A stretch of DNA of 48,018 nucleotides from Branchiostoma floridae (GCF_000003815.2 NC_049979.1:32513374-32561391); one strand, 5' to 3'. Positions 12,301 to 19,945 are shown, counted from the first letter of the stretch. Notes: generated from the letters alone by a model not told the origin. Numbers and translations are program-made.

Positions 12301-15300
12301 TGTTGTTTATCATGTAAGTTACCACAGCGCTGCGTTGGTCCCCAGCAAGCAAGTGGAGCACGGAAACGAAGTCTGGGTGAATTACAATAAATCTACTTAC
12401 AGCTTTATACACGGTGGGAGTGGCCGGCACAGCACAAATCCCCAGGCACAAATTAGCATAAGCCAACGCGAAAGTTAAGTGTAGCAGAAACCTAACCCCT
12501 TGAAGTTTGCATGATTGACAGGCGGACGGGTTTGAAGTGTACCGACTGCGGCACGTATTGATAATGAGGGCATAAACAAACTACGTACATCAAACGTAAA
12601 TCAAAATTGTTTGCTAAAAATAAAAGAATTTTATGAAATATGAATTGCGGGCTCTGAAAAAATGATTGGGCCGTTCAAAATATGAATGAATTTACACAGA
12701 TTGACTGTGATAGGAAGCATAGCGCACTGCACCAAATTGGATATTTAAGCATGCTTAATGGGATTCGTAAATGAAGCTTAAACATTTGAATATGATTAAG
12801 CTATCATTAAGCTACATTTAAGAAGTCGTAAATGCCACAACTAAAAACCGATATTTAAGACACATTTACGAAAAACGTTAAGTCCACTTAAACATGTAAA
12901 TAACTTTACATATTACTAGTATTTAAGGTACACTTAACTTTGCCTTAAAGATATGACATTAATTTGCGCAGTTTTGCTAACAAAGTTTATATGTATTGAC
13001 TAGAATAATCATCGCTTTTACTCTTCATTGTAAGTATTTCATATACGATACTTTTAAACGCCCATTAGGAGAGTTTAAAGTCGTTTATTTAAGCTTTATT
13101 TAAGCTGCTTAAAGTTGGGGGTAGCAGCGTCTGCCATCAGTCTAATTTTTTCTTCAATTAATGGATTTTGAATACTTTACTCCTTGATATCTTGTCATAC
13201 TACAGTTTATTCAAAAGCTTCTGCGCACACGCCTTTTATAATTATAGTGAGGAGGCAAAGTCCTGCAGAAGCGGACAACACCAACTCTGCATTGTCATAA
13301 TACTGCCAAGAAATATGTAGTACAATTTATTGATATATATATGATAGAATTTCAGATATAAAGACATAAAACGTAACAGGGCTTAGATCCTAAAGCTATA
13401 GCATGCAATGCCTAATTGTTTTAGATTCGAAGGCGTCGCGTAGGAGACGGCCTGTGCAGTCTACGCAAACTAAAACAAAACAAAACAAAGCATCATACAA
13501 ATATTTGGTTTACCGATATGATAACTAATTCTCTCGAATTATGCACATTTTCAGCCTTGTAAATACTTGCACAGTATCAAAAGATCGACCAATATGGATT
13601 GCAGCACACAAATTGTGAAGTAGCGGGTTTAATGAGAGCCAGCAAGTGTATCTAGGTCATAAAACAAATTCAAGTTCCGAGCGGGATTTTTTCTTTGTTT
13701 ACATATCCACTGATTCAGCCCACGCCATCTTTGTTTCAATCCATTTCCAAGCTTTGAAACACAATCAAGTACCGAATTGCACCGTAGACACAACGGAAAG
13801 TCGTTCATACTGGATCACATAAAGTTCATGTTTTCATAACTTTCATTATTAGATATAACGCGCTGCAGCAGTCCCTCCCAGCCTGGGGGCTGAATTTCCT
13901 CGGCACAATAAGAATTCATTTCTGCAAGGACATTATATATTACGTTTTTTAATGTATTTGATTTCCGCCAGGCTCATCTGAGCTCACTTTCCTGCTGGCT
14001 TTAATTGACCTTATCATGTTATGTATTTGACTGAACTTATTCATTTTTTTCTATGCGGTGGTAAAATGTACAATTTCTAGACGTGATTTCCGCATGGGCA
14101 AGCTTTTTAGCATGTATTTAGACTGGAATACATTTTACACCCTTCTTGGGCTGTTGACTTAGACTCTATTGTTCAATTGTGAAATGGTCAGCAAGCCTGT
14201 CTATGAATAACAATAGCAATACACATAACATAGACCATCATGTCTGCTGACTATGCAAATCATTGTTTCAATTTAAACAACGCGCGATTTGGACCAATCA
14301 GCACTCGCGCTCCTAATTCAAATCTAGTCTGTCATCATTTGGTGATCGTAGCTTGCTTGGGTGTGGACCTGCTACAGCTCCAACGTATAACTCAGCCCAG
14401 GGGACGCAGAAGATAATGGCTCCAGGACACAAACACCGTACGGTCACCAAGAACAACAAAGCCGTGAGCCTGGCCGGTCTGTCGACTATTGCTGCCCTGG
14501 ACAAGAATTGGATCACCCTGCTTATTGGAGGAAAGCGCTAGCCGGCCAATGGATACCCTGTGAAGCCAGAACTCCTAAGAGCCAGCGCGCAAAGGTTTAC
14601 CAATCCCCGGGCCCCGGCCCAAAACACCCGCCAGTCTGCCGATCCAGCTAGCAACTATCGCTTTGCCTCTCGGAGAAGTAAGCGATAGTCGGGGGCCGAC
14701 GTAAGTGGGGCCAGCTGGTAGTGCGGGCGCGTGTTGGGCAGGCGGGGATCGGTATTCTCGTTACCCAGTTTGGTTTCCTAGAGTAGGCAAGGGAGCGCAG
14801 CGGTGTAACTCCCCGGGCCCCTAGCAACATGCCCCGTATCAAGCCCGGGGAGTTACGACGCCGCGCCGGCTAGTCGATTTATGGGGCATGTATCTCCCTC
14901 AACCCTGAACAAAAGTCTACGTAGTTCAAGATCGTTTCCAGACGACCTGGAGGCCTGAGACATCTGAATGGATGGAACTGGACGAAGAATGCAGAAAGCA
15001 AGATGTTCCACTGGCCCAGGAGTGAATGCATCACGCCGAGACATATATCGTGAAGCTAAACATGGCATATTTGATTGCGTGCATGTACAAAGATTGGAAC
15101 ACAACAACTGCTGGCCATAAAAAACAAACAAGAAAGGATACCTGAATTACACAACATTACACCACATTACATAAAAGATACATTGACTGACACATGATCG
15201 TAGTATGCAAAATCATTGAAATAAAGGAGCTTATATCCGGCTTAAATATCGATATTTACAACTGATTTACAGCTCTTAAATGAGTGCCATTAATTACTCT

Positions 15301-18300
15301 TTAAGAAAACTTTAAGACAACTTAAATCACATCTTTTACGGAACTTTACAGAGCTTAAAGTTAGCGTAATCTTTTGGAATTAAGTATGCTTTACGGTGCT
15401 TAAATGTTGCTTAAATGTGTGCCACTACGTGCCGTTTACGGACGCATGTAATAATGGCTTAAACATAATATTTACGAATGCGTAAGCATTGCGTAAAGTA
15501 ACTTAAAGAATGCCAATACGGCACCCTTAAGCACACTTTAAGAGAGCTTAAAGAGCGGTTTTCATGCAGTGGCGGAGATGTGCTGCGTACTGTGAATATC
15601 ACTTGCAGTGTGCAGGGGTAGCCATATCAATTTCTGCTCTGAGAGTGTCCGGCAACTGCGGGACGTGAACGAATATAATAGATTTGTGGCAATTTCAGCG
15701 ATTACGCTAATCAGCTGTTTCTGTGAATTTGTGCGATTTACAGTAGTTGGTAAGGCCCCCTTTCAAAATTTCCACTAGACGGCGATCGCGCTGCGCTCTT
15801 ACTGCGACATAAACAGGATATGTGTAACATTCGATTTCACACTGGGTATATGGTTCATAGAAAACGTAAAAGTGTGACTGAGCATGCTGAGGAGAACCCT
15901 TCGCGCTGCGTTGTACATGTACAATCGTCAAACTCTGTGAGACGTTTCAAGCTGTGAATGTACCTTCCGATTTTGTGCTACGCAGTGTGCCGTAACTTGG
16001 TACGCTTGTTTTAATCTTGCTCTCTTCAGAAGTTAGTCTAATTCAAGTAGATAGAAACGAGAATTCAATTCTATAATATTTGACAATAAAATTGTGACTG
16101 TATGTACTGCTTGCCTCATGTGAGGCTGTATCTAGCACAATCTAGCTGATGTTTTCACGGGGAAAGGGACTGAATGCATTGTTTGCGATGGTCCGACTAA
16201 GAAAATCATTACGAAAAAAACAACACCGCCAACATCAACAAATGTCTGCCTACCTTTTGGGAAATATCTTCGACATCTTAATTTTCATAGACGGTCAGCC
16301 CAAATTTGGTGCAACATGATGACACCGGCAGATTCGGTCCATATTTTATAAGAAGTCAATTAAAGAATCAAAAGCACACCTATTTGTCACGTTTCATGTA
16401 GGGCCCCGCCCCCGTATAGAGCGCAAGCATATGAGGTCCGATCGGCTTACCGGAGACTATTTTGAAAGTACCTTATTTAATTTCACATATTGTTCGATTT
16501 TTTTTTACTTCTATGGTAGCAACAACTGACAGTTAATCGGGGCCGGGAAAATGACAACAAAAACATCGGCGCTAGCACGATGCGACTGACCAGAACATTA
16601 GGGGGAGGGGCGCGGCACCGACTGGGTTCGACCAGTCGCTTCTCGCTTCTCTCTCGCCGCCGGCGCGCGTTAGGAATTATCATCAAAGTCAGCACCGTCC
16701 GCAAACATCCGCTGATTTTTTAGAGATTTTTGCAAAATTTGTCTATACTTACGCGCCGAGTTTGTTCGTCAACAATGACGGAAAGCGCAAAATTAAACTT
16801 ATTCTTATGTTATCAACTGAACTTCGCGGCTCGCGTTCTGCACCAAGTCAGAGACAGAGAATATGAATTTCCCAAGTGATTCAAAGCTTTATTTTTTTTT
16901 AACATTTGAATACATATTGTTGAAGGAAGCCAGTGTTTTTCCATGGCTCTCTCTCCGCAAGCCAAGAAATTTCTCCCTGGACCTCCCCAAGCCGAAAAAA
17001 TTCATAGGCCTTGACGCTCCCGCAGACGACACGCTAAATGTCGTCGAGTAAACCCTGTTGACGACCGTCAGAAATGGATAACCTTTTTGGACAGACAGAC
17101 TGCCCCTGTGGCTTGAAGCTATGGGGCTGTGATGAGATGATGATGAGAAACCCTGTTTGGAACAATATTGGACGTTGTGTTCATTATTCAAGATGTATAA
17201 CGTTACAGATAAAAAAATCATCAAAATTTATTTGTACCTTCTTGCATGTCTTGACTTATCCTGTGTCAACATCTGCAACTTAATCAGTTTACCCTTCCAG
17301 GTAGAAATGCTAGACTAAACCATGTGAAGGTAACATTCTGTATTTGCTTGCAAATATTACCTTTCTAGTTTGTACATGTTCTTCTGAAGGGGTGCAATCT
17401 GCCATCTTTGATTGCCATGTTACATTTTTATACTAGCATGTTCTATGTCCGCAGTTTTGTTGAATGCAACATGATTTTTTTTCATATGTCAGACCTGATT
17501 CTAGAAGAGATGATTTACAAGAAATAGTGCTCTACTTATTGCCTCAATGAAAAACAGAGGTATTGTTTGGGGTGCATCTGTCTTTATGTCCCTGCATATA
17601 TGTTGTCATGATAACTTCAGAAGGTCAGGATGGATTGTGATGATATTTGGTGTATGGGTANNNNNNNNNNNNNNNNNNNNNNNNNNNNNNNNNNNNNNNN
17701 NNNNNNNNNNNNNNNNNNNNNNNNNNNNNNNNNNNNNNNNNNNNNNNNNNNNNNNNNNNNTGCTGTAGGATTTGTGTAGCCGTGATTTTGGAAGCCTACT
17801 TTTCCCTCCTACTGCAAAATGAAACCACTGTAAAAGTAACTGAAGTTACAGTTGCTGTAACAGTTACAATATGGTTTTCCTGGTTTTGATATCATGTTTG
17901 CTCAGGTACCTGCCCAGGCTTTGAAGCCACGAGATTGTCCCAGTGGACTGTCGAATACCTCTCAGCTTGCTCATGACTAACGTACGGCATCTGTTTGTTA
18001 CCAGGTCCTGAGTTGACTTTAATTCCCAGTTAAAATCACCCCAGGGCCTGGCCATGCCAAAAATAACCCAGTAGCCACAGGTTGTTCCATGAGGCCATGT
18101 AGGGCTCACTTTTGAAATTGCATAAGGACAGCTATTAAACTACCCAGCAGGGCCCTTTTTGCAATAGTGACCGAAGCATAACTGACTGGTGCCTGTTGCC
18201 CTGCCTCCCCCAGCTGCAGGTGGCAGAGCTGGAGGAGAAGATGGACCGCCTGTCCGGTGAGTACTCATCTCTGTGTCGGCAGGCGGTGGAGCAGCAGGCA

Positions 18301-19196
18301 GACATGGCAGAGCTGCAGGAGGAGACAGCACGGCAGACCAGCCTCCTGCAGTCAGCTGCAGACAGCAACGCTCGCGGCCAGCAGATGGACCTCATCAAGG
18401 TAACTTTACCCAATGGTTGCTTTGCCTTTATGGATGAAAACTCCAAAACTGATGGGAACATACAAATACAAAAAATTGTTCTTTCACATCTACTTCTTGA
18501 TCTTTGGCATTCTGTGGTATGGTTGTCTTCTGTTCTCCTGTAAGAATTCTCTAATACTAACAAGCTGTTCCATGATCTGCTTGTCTCCAACAATCTTCTT
18601 TACATTACCCAAGATCGGTTATTGAATGGAACACTCTACCTGTACACATATGGTATATATGTAACAGCATCAGTAGTAGACAATTTCAAGTAGGGCCCTG
18701 TGTAAGGGTCTCCCAAAGCCCAAGATTCAAATTCACTAGCCTTAGTCCATCCTTGTTAGCTTTGGTCAGTTGCTACTGTTGGGACCAGACCAAGCTAACA
18801 AGGCTGGACTCAGGCTAGTGAATTTGGGCTTAGACAGTTTTGCCAAGCACAAATTTTGTTTTCTTGTCATCTCAGCATCACTACCAGTACTACTACTGGC
18901 TGCAGATGAACATGATACCTTAGCAGAGAGTTTATTCAATAAAATTTAAAAAAAAACGTCACGTAGATTTGTCTGGATAGGAAGGAAAAGAGCCCCATCC
19001 ATACCACACTAACACCCCCCTCCCGTATTTCCTACAGGAGACTGTGAAAAAACTGAACGAGGCCCGCTCCAACCTGACAGCAGCCAACATGAGGAAGGCA
19101 GCTGTCTCCGAGCAGCTGGAAACTCTGCAGACTCATCTGGACGACAAAACTATGCAGCTGCAGACGCACCTGCAGAAAGCTGCAGCTAAGATTTGA
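170..19196 (+). CDS. Large coiled-coil protein with C-terminal zincin-like domain (3' part of gene, 5' partial)
   Basis: Joined exons: 170-394, 1134-1337, 1844-1924, 2189-2427, 3006-3120, 3808-3970, 4775-5076, 5778-5909, 6419-6656, 7129-7348, 7794-7909, 8425-8561, 9980-10119, 10709-10857, 18214-18399, 19038-19196. Every border is GT/AG and phases match, except between 10857 (phase 1) and 18214 (phase 0), so at least one exon is unseen there. The gene starts upstream: base 1 looks like the last base of an exon, followed by donor GTGAGT. About 934 residues are visible. Residues 1 to about 490 are Glu/Lys/Arg-rich heptad-like helix (trichohyalin-like in style) with a repeated module. Residues about 490-820 are globular, with HTLAH at 671-675. 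The last 114 residues return to coiled coil. Probably a structural or scaffolding protein; I cannot name an orthologue. Confidence 0.88.
481..1062. repeat. Intronic 20-bp minisatellite
   Basis: Roughly 25-29 tandem copies of a 20-bp unit, consensus TTGATCTGGAATGTGTTGTG, with variants (ACCTGG, GGTCTGG, TATGG) and some deletions. The central part (about 540-690) keeps an exact 20-bp register. The reverse strand is open in several frames and reads as repeats of PDQQNTFQIN type; this is an artefact of the period and not a gene. It fills most of the intron between exons a and b. Confidence 0.92.
1134..1337 (+). CDS. Coiled-coil gene, exon b (68 codons)
   Basis: The acceptor TTACCCCCAG ends at 1133 and the donor GTCAGG starts at 1338; phase 0 at both ends. 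It encodes LLAAHEQELEDLNDRLDAER followed by a strongly basic stretch (RDKLLARKRNRL) and an acidic/basic helix. Together with the end of exon a it forms module copy 1. The antisense frames of this exon and of the upstream minisatellite are open but not coding. Confidence 0.9.
1440..1812. repeat. Degenerate intronic tandem repeat
   Basis: Six diverged copies of AAGATTATTACTGACTGAAGGCT occur at about 1465, 1503, 1542, 1643, 1688 and 1780. A longer period is also visible: CTTACTT...CCACTCTTGCTCTGCCACCC at about 1574-1617 recurs at about 1715-1760. Confidence 0.75.
1844..1924 (+). CDS. Coiled-coil gene, exon c (27 codons)
   Basis: This short exon lies between acceptor AACAG (ends 1843) and donor GTAGGT (starts 1925), phase 0 on both sides. 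It encodes VKEAEKQAMIEGIQQNGTEA and a few more residues. It is less strictly heptad-like than its neighbours and may be a break in the coiled coil. Confidence 0.85.
2189..2427 (+). CDS. Coiled-coil gene, exon d (79 codons plus 2 nt)
   Basis: The acceptor CTCCCCAG ends at 2188 and the donor GTCAGG starts at 2428. The exon begins in phase 0 and leaves two bases (AG) that complete a Ser codon with the next exon. The product is coiled-coil (VLERRHAQELQDLEEEYG...) and contains GATPEELAQL, a further form of the [ST]-x-E-E helix-start motif. Confidence 0.9.
2788..2906 (+). repeat. Dispersed intronic repeat, copy 1
   Basis: About 115 bp beginning GTAGAGTGGCAGGAAGTGAA and running through GGAAGTAGAGTTCAGAGGTG. 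It closely matches 5158-5262 in the same orientation. The family is not recognised. Confidence 0.72.
3006..3120 (+). CDS. Coiled-coil gene, exon e (115 nt)
   Basis: The acceptor GACAG ends at 3005 and the donor GTACCT starts at 3121. Read in the phase carried over from the previous exon, it gives SLDRRHSQEARQLEQSALSD and continues to ...KEKHYK without a stop. The competing frame of this stretch is also open but does not fit the splice phase. Confidence 0.88.
3425..3800. repeat. Local direct duplication inside an intron
   Basis: The segment 3425-3565 resembles 3665-3790. The shared core is GGTTGCCATGTAAGGTTTGA (about 3510 and 3722), with TTCCTGAAT before it and TTCCCTCTAAA after it in both copies. 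It lies just before the acceptor of exon f. Confidence 0.7.
3808..3970 (+). CDS. Coiled-coil gene, exon f (54 codons plus 1 nt)
   Basis: The acceptor GTACTAG ends at 3807 and the donor GTACAC starts at 3971. It encodes EFAQALLELTPDELEGKQRS followed by a Glu/Lys/Arg-rich helix, including another LTPDEL helix start. The donor differs from the consensus at +5 (C). Confidence 0.87.
3971..4774 (+). other. Intron with no recognised element
   Basis: Intron between exons f and g. Apart from a short CATT run near 4192-4207 I see no repeat structure or coding potential. The long antisense open frame (4333-5007) is half intron and half the mirror of exon g, so I do not treat it as a gene. Confidence 0.6.
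4775..5076 (+). CDS. Coiled-coil gene, exon g (302 nt)
   Basis: This is the largest exon. The acceptor CCTTTCCAG ends at 4774 and the donor GTCATT starts at 5077. Using the single G left by exon f, the frame begins AFAKEEEDRIKAELSAYEQQ and stays open to ...MQSGLQ. VSEDEQ followed by LLEQHE at 4969-5010 starts module copy 2. The opposite strand is also open across this exon, but that is a by-product of codon use. Confidence 0.9.
5158..5262 (+). repeat. Dispersed intronic repeat, copy 2
   Basis: Second copy of the repeat at 2788-2906, starting GTAGAGAAGCAGGAAGTGAG and including GGAAGTAGAGTTCAAAGGTG. It has small indels relative to copy 1. Confidence 0.72.
5778..5909 (+). CDS. Coiled-coil gene, exon h (44 codons)
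   Basis: The acceptor GGTCCACAG ends at 5777 and the donor GTGATC starts at 5910; phase 0 at both ends. It encodes ERLRRRREEKRRQKEAEVQN and then an acidic helix to ...RMKKDE. It completes module copy 2 and is the last exon of the main coiled-coil block. Confidence 0.9.
5930..6275. repeat. Degenerate TTGATACACATCAATC repeat cluster
   Basis: A motif close to TATTGATACACATCAATCAT recurs irregularly about 12 times (for example about 5955, 6033, 6052, 6120, 6140, 6215, 6245) in the intron before exon i. The spacing is about 20-30 bp and the divergence is high. Confidence 0.65.
6419..6656 (+). CDS. Coiled-coil gene, exon i: linker into globular region
   Basis: The acceptor CTTGTATAG ends at 6418 and the donor GTGAGT starts at 6657. 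Composition changes sharply: after VLTLKESVNIDRLVPSQEEV comes a Pro/Ala/Leu-rich low-complexity linker, then a helix (SPLYQRLQEIKDLI). The exon leaves one base for the next codon. This marks the boundary between the coiled coil and the folded C-terminal domain. Confidence 0.9.
6704..6808 (+). repeat. Dispersed repeat, copy 1
   Basis: The core CTCAAGCTACTGACATCTT and AAGACATCTGGAGCCACAT, ending in ACTTTTATTCAGCC, matches 20060-20167 over about 105 bp in the same orientation. It is a dispersed, probably retroelement-derived sequence of unknown family. Confidence 0.75.
6925..7112 (+). mobile_element. Possible retroposon 3' end with (TGA)n-like tail
   Basis: A CT-rich segment runs from about 6960, then GGCAGCTCCTAGTCCTTATA and, from about 7062, an A/T/G simple tail (GATAATGATGGTGATCATGATGATGAC). 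Simple TGA-type tails are typical 3' ends of some LINE/SINE families. The tail stops only about 15 bp before the polypyrimidine tract of exon j. Family assignment is uncertain. Confidence 0.4.
7129..7348 (+). CDS. Coiled-coil gene, exon j: globular domain, first part
   Basis: The acceptor CTCCCCCAG ends at 7128 and the donor GTATGG starts at 7349. The sequence has globular character, with aromatic and hydrophobic residues in a strand/helix pattern: GYLDSRDADWG, then LSPKDFIVYKFACFIGSLL and a strand-like VTILLADSIPP. It ends within an Arg codon split with the next exon. Confidence 0.9.
7349..7793 (+). other. Intron with no recognised element
   Basis: Intron between exons j and k. No repeat, RNA or coding structure was seen apart from normal splice signals. 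Confidence 0.6.
7794..7909 (+). CDS. Coiled-coil gene, exon k: HTLAH motif exon
   Basis: The acceptor TTGTCCTCAG ends at 7793 and the donor GTAAGG starts at 7910. It encodes NSFQYDHNNRILYVRRARMD and then GEFVLVLVHTLAHIKS. The two His codons of HTLAH are at 7885-7887 and 7897-7899. A strand followed by a hydrophobic helix carrying HxxxH is the layout of a zincin (HExxH) peptidase, but the catalytic Glu is Thr here. Confidence 0.9.
8043..8300 (+). mobile_element. tRNA-derived SINE
   Basis: The 5' part has tRNA-like internal promoter boxes: A-box-like TGGTCTTGTGC (8050-8060) and B-box-like GGTTCAAAATA (8102-8112). The body that follows (GGGTGAAAATGAGTGCTTCA, GTTAGGGATATCCTGTTGAA, GAGGAGAGCCACACC) is of the type I associate with deuterostome SINE bodies. 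The right end is not sharply defined, and I see no clear target duplication. Confidence 0.68.
8425..8561 (+). CDS. Coiled-coil gene, exon l: globular domain, end
   Basis: The acceptor ACCTATAG ends at 8424. The donor is read as GTGGGT at 8562, which gives 45 whole codons after the split Gly and phase 0. It encodes DLRDDSSPDFVQEFHRALSA and then VCNDLFFARYRRSS, probably the closing helix of the domain, followed by a Ser/Asn-rich tail. A donor at 8559 would also be GT but breaks the phase with the next exon. Confidence 0.87.
9009..9956. mobile_element. piggyBac-type non-autonomous element with TTAA target sites
   Basis: TTAA (9009-9012) is followed by CCCTCATCCGACCGTA, and the reverse complement CGGTCGGATGAGGG ends at 9952, followed by TTAA (9953-9956). 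This gives a 940-bp element (9013-9952) with CCCT termini and a TTAA duplication, the hallmark of piggyBac elements. Sub-terminal GGGGTCAAAAATGACCCC occurs at 9206 and 9892, and related half-sites lie near both ends. The interior is AT-rich with no transposase. It lies in the intron between exons l and m. Confidence 0.85.
9980..10119 (+). CDS. Coiled-coil gene, exon m
   Basis: The acceptor CTCCCTTCAG ends at 9979 and the donor GTGGGG starts at 10120. It encodes PLVETMFSDCENVTEKDTAV and continues to ...SRGELNT, mixed acidic and polar. The piggyBac-type element ends only 27 bp upstream of this exon. Two bases are left for a split Arg codon. Confidence 0.88.
10120..10708 (+). other. Intron with no recognised element
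   Basis: Intron between exons m and n. Two overlapping antisense open frames (10235-10616) have no recognisable domain and look like chance. Confidence 0.55.
10709..10857 (+). CDS. Coiled-coil gene, exon n
   Basis: The acceptor ATCCGCAG ends at 10708 and the donor GTATGG starts at 10858. It encodes LSEYGSYTMVSQLGGMLGGV followed by EDKMQSAKDHGSKDQMDTWL and a few more residues. It ends in phase 1, which does not match the phase-0 start of the next exon found (18214). Confidence 0.88.
10858..12724 (+). other. Intronic sequence left of the CACTA element
   Basis: Non-coding. It holds a short CTT run (10987-11001) and a direct repeat CGAGGTCAACGACCG at about 11231 and 11292, each with internal dyad GGTC-AAC-GACC. 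The rest is AT-rich and unremarkable. No exon with a phase-1 acceptor was convincingly found here. Confidence 0.5.
12725..13115 (+). repeat. CACTA left sub-terminal repeat region
   Basis: A dense cluster of TTAAGC, TTTAAG, CGTAAATG and CTTAAAC motifs at irregular 10-20 bp spacing. The first ~115 bp recur in inverted orientation at 28469-28580. Confidence 0.75.
14417..14541 (+). other. Short basic open frame inside CACTA element
   Basis: ATG to TAG, 41 codons, starting MAPGHKHRTVTKNNKAVSLA. It lies 120 bp downstream of a CCAAT-box-like GGACCAATCAG (14291-14301) and ends just before the GC-rich block. CACTA elements can carry captured gene pieces and this might be one, but I do not recognise the sequence and the frame may be chance. 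Confidence 0.25.
14654..14689. other. Perfect inverted repeat (10-bp arms) inside CACTA element
   Basis: ACTATCGCTT (14654-14663) and AAGCGATAGT (14680-14689) are exact reverse complements separated by 16 bases. They could form a cruciform or RNA hairpin. Confidence 0.7.
14805..14856. other. Perfect inverted repeat (14-bp GC-rich arms) inside CACTA element
   Basis: GTAACTCCCCGGGC (14805-14818) and GCCCGGGGAGTTAC (14843-14856) are exact reverse complements around a 24-base loop. With the 14654 repeat it gives two hairpins within 200 bp in the GC-rich core of the element. Confidence 0.75.
15225..15571 (+). repeat. CACTA right sub-terminal repeat region
   Basis: A cluster of CTTAAA, TTTACG and TTAAGC motifs, mirror-like to the left end but not a simple copy of it, ending in TGCAGTG. 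Confidence 0.75.
15572..17660 (+). other. Intronic sequence right of the CACTA element
   Basis: Mostly featureless. A GC-rich patch at 16540-16700 contains a small dyad CGACTGG-GTTCGA-CCAGTCG (16619-16638). A segment at 17060-17150 ends in TGATGAGATGATGATGAG and may be a retroelement 3' end. Sequence just before the gap (17580-17660) resembles low-complexity intronic repeat sequence. No exon could be supported. Confidence 0.45.
17661..17760. other. Assembly gap (100 N)
   Basis: One hundred N, a conventional placeholder for a gap of unknown size. It lies in the intron with the phase mismatch, so the missing exon may be hidden here. Confidence 0.98.
17836..17867. other. Nested inverted repeat
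   Basis: GTAACTGAAGTTACAG-TTG-CTGTAACAGTTAC: the inner arms GTTACAG/CTGTAAC are perfect, and the outer arms GTAACT/AGTTAC also pair, with a 3-base bulge. It is a short hairpin in the intron before exon p, with no assigned role. Confidence 0.55.
18214..18399 (+). CDS. Coiled-coil gene, exon p (62 codons)
   Basis: The acceptor CTCCCCCAG ends at 18213 and the donor GTAACT starts at 18400; phase 0 at both ends. It encodes LQVAELEEKMDRLSGEYSSL and continues as a classic heptad coiled coil to ...MDLIK. Because of the phase mismatch with exon n, one or more exons must lie between them, possibly in the N gap. Confidence 0.88.
18717..18830. repeat. Long imperfect hairpin in last intron
   Basis: The left arm (18717-18767, AGCCCAAGATTCAAATTCAC...) and the right arm (18788-18830, ...GGCTAGTGAATTTGGGCT) are reverse complements over about 43 bp with few mismatches, around a 20-base loop. 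It could be a small MITE or a transcribed hairpin on the sense strand of the host gene. Confidence 0.75.
19038..19196 (+). CDS. Coiled-coil gene, terminal exon with stop
   Basis: The acceptor TTTCCTACAG ends at 19037. The exon encodes ETVKKLNEARSNLTAANMRK and continues to a Leu/Gln/His-rich heptad helix ending ...KAAAKI and TGA at 19194-19196. No further splice donor is needed, and an AATAAA signal follows 726 bp later. Confidence 0.9.
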   Translation, partial: ETVKKLNEARSNLTAANMRKAAVSEQLETLQTHLDDKTMQLQTHLQKAAAKI

Positions 19197-19945
19197 TTCA
19201 TCGCAGCGTCTCAGCTTCTGAGATTAGAACGTCAATAGCATACCAAATACATGTTATGTCTCTCAAAATGAATAATCTGTAAATTTTTTAGCATTTACCT
19301 TATAGATTTTATATCTTTGCATATTCGTTGCACTTTTACAGGCTACTTTTGGTGGTGCCAGAGAGAAAATGTCTGAGATGTTTTTAAGTTTTCACTTGCT
19401 ACTTGTATGCTAAACCATGCAGTTTTGACTTAAGTTGTTAGTTACTTGTATTATTTTGTTCTATGCACATGTGATGTCGAGTTTTGGATCTCATGAAGTA
19501 TTACTGTGTGAAAATATTGTAGGATTTGCTAGGAAATGTAGTTTAGACTTTCTGGAATGTGTTAAGTCATGAACAGTGTTTCTCACTCATTTGGAGTGTG
19601 GAAGTGAGATGTTCAAGTTGCCAGGTGCAATGTGAATGAAATATGGAGTTTTTAGACTATGCAAGTTATATTAGGTAATATTGGCAGCAATAATACTGTT
19701 GTATAGCTTTACAATTATAAATGGAACTGTGCAAGATTGGTGAGATTTTAACCATGATAATTTTGATGTGAATATTTTGATTGACAAAGGACCGTCTCAC
19801 CTAGATGTATAATTTTTGGGAAAATGGGAGAAAAGTATTTTTACAGATCTGCACTATTTTGCACCTTTTGTATATATACTGTGTATGGCACATATTTGTA
19901 AGCTCTTGAACCAGTTTATGCAATAAACTTTTTGATATTCCTACA
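19197..19945 (+). promoter_or_regulatory. 3' UTR and polyadenylation signal of the coiled-coil gene
   Basis: AT-rich non-coding sequence follows the stop codon, with many stops in all frames. The canonical hexamer AATAAA is at 19922-19927, so the transcript probably ends around 19940-19950. The 3' end is inferred; no transcript was available. Confidence 0.7.

Larger units (their letters stand above)
12725..15571. mobile_element. CACTA/EnSpm-like DNA transposon, non-autonomous
   Basis: The element starts CACTGCACCAAATTGGATA and ends ...GCGGTTTTCATGCAGTG, so the termini are inverted CACTGCA/TGCAGTG. The 3-bp GCG is duplicated on both sides (12722-12724 and 15572-15574). About 350 bp inside each end is packed with TTTAAG/CTTAAA and TTTACG motifs in both orientations, the sub-terminal binding-site layout of CACTA elements. 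Total 2.85 kb. No transposase is visible; the interior has a GC-rich block (14540-14880). It sits in the 7.4-kb intron between exons n and p. Confidence 0.82.

Noticed and set aside
16483-17224. Two antisense open frames of 73 and 111 codons inside the big intron
   Set aside because: No domain, no splice partners, and composition shifts across retroelement-like sequence; not supportable as exons.
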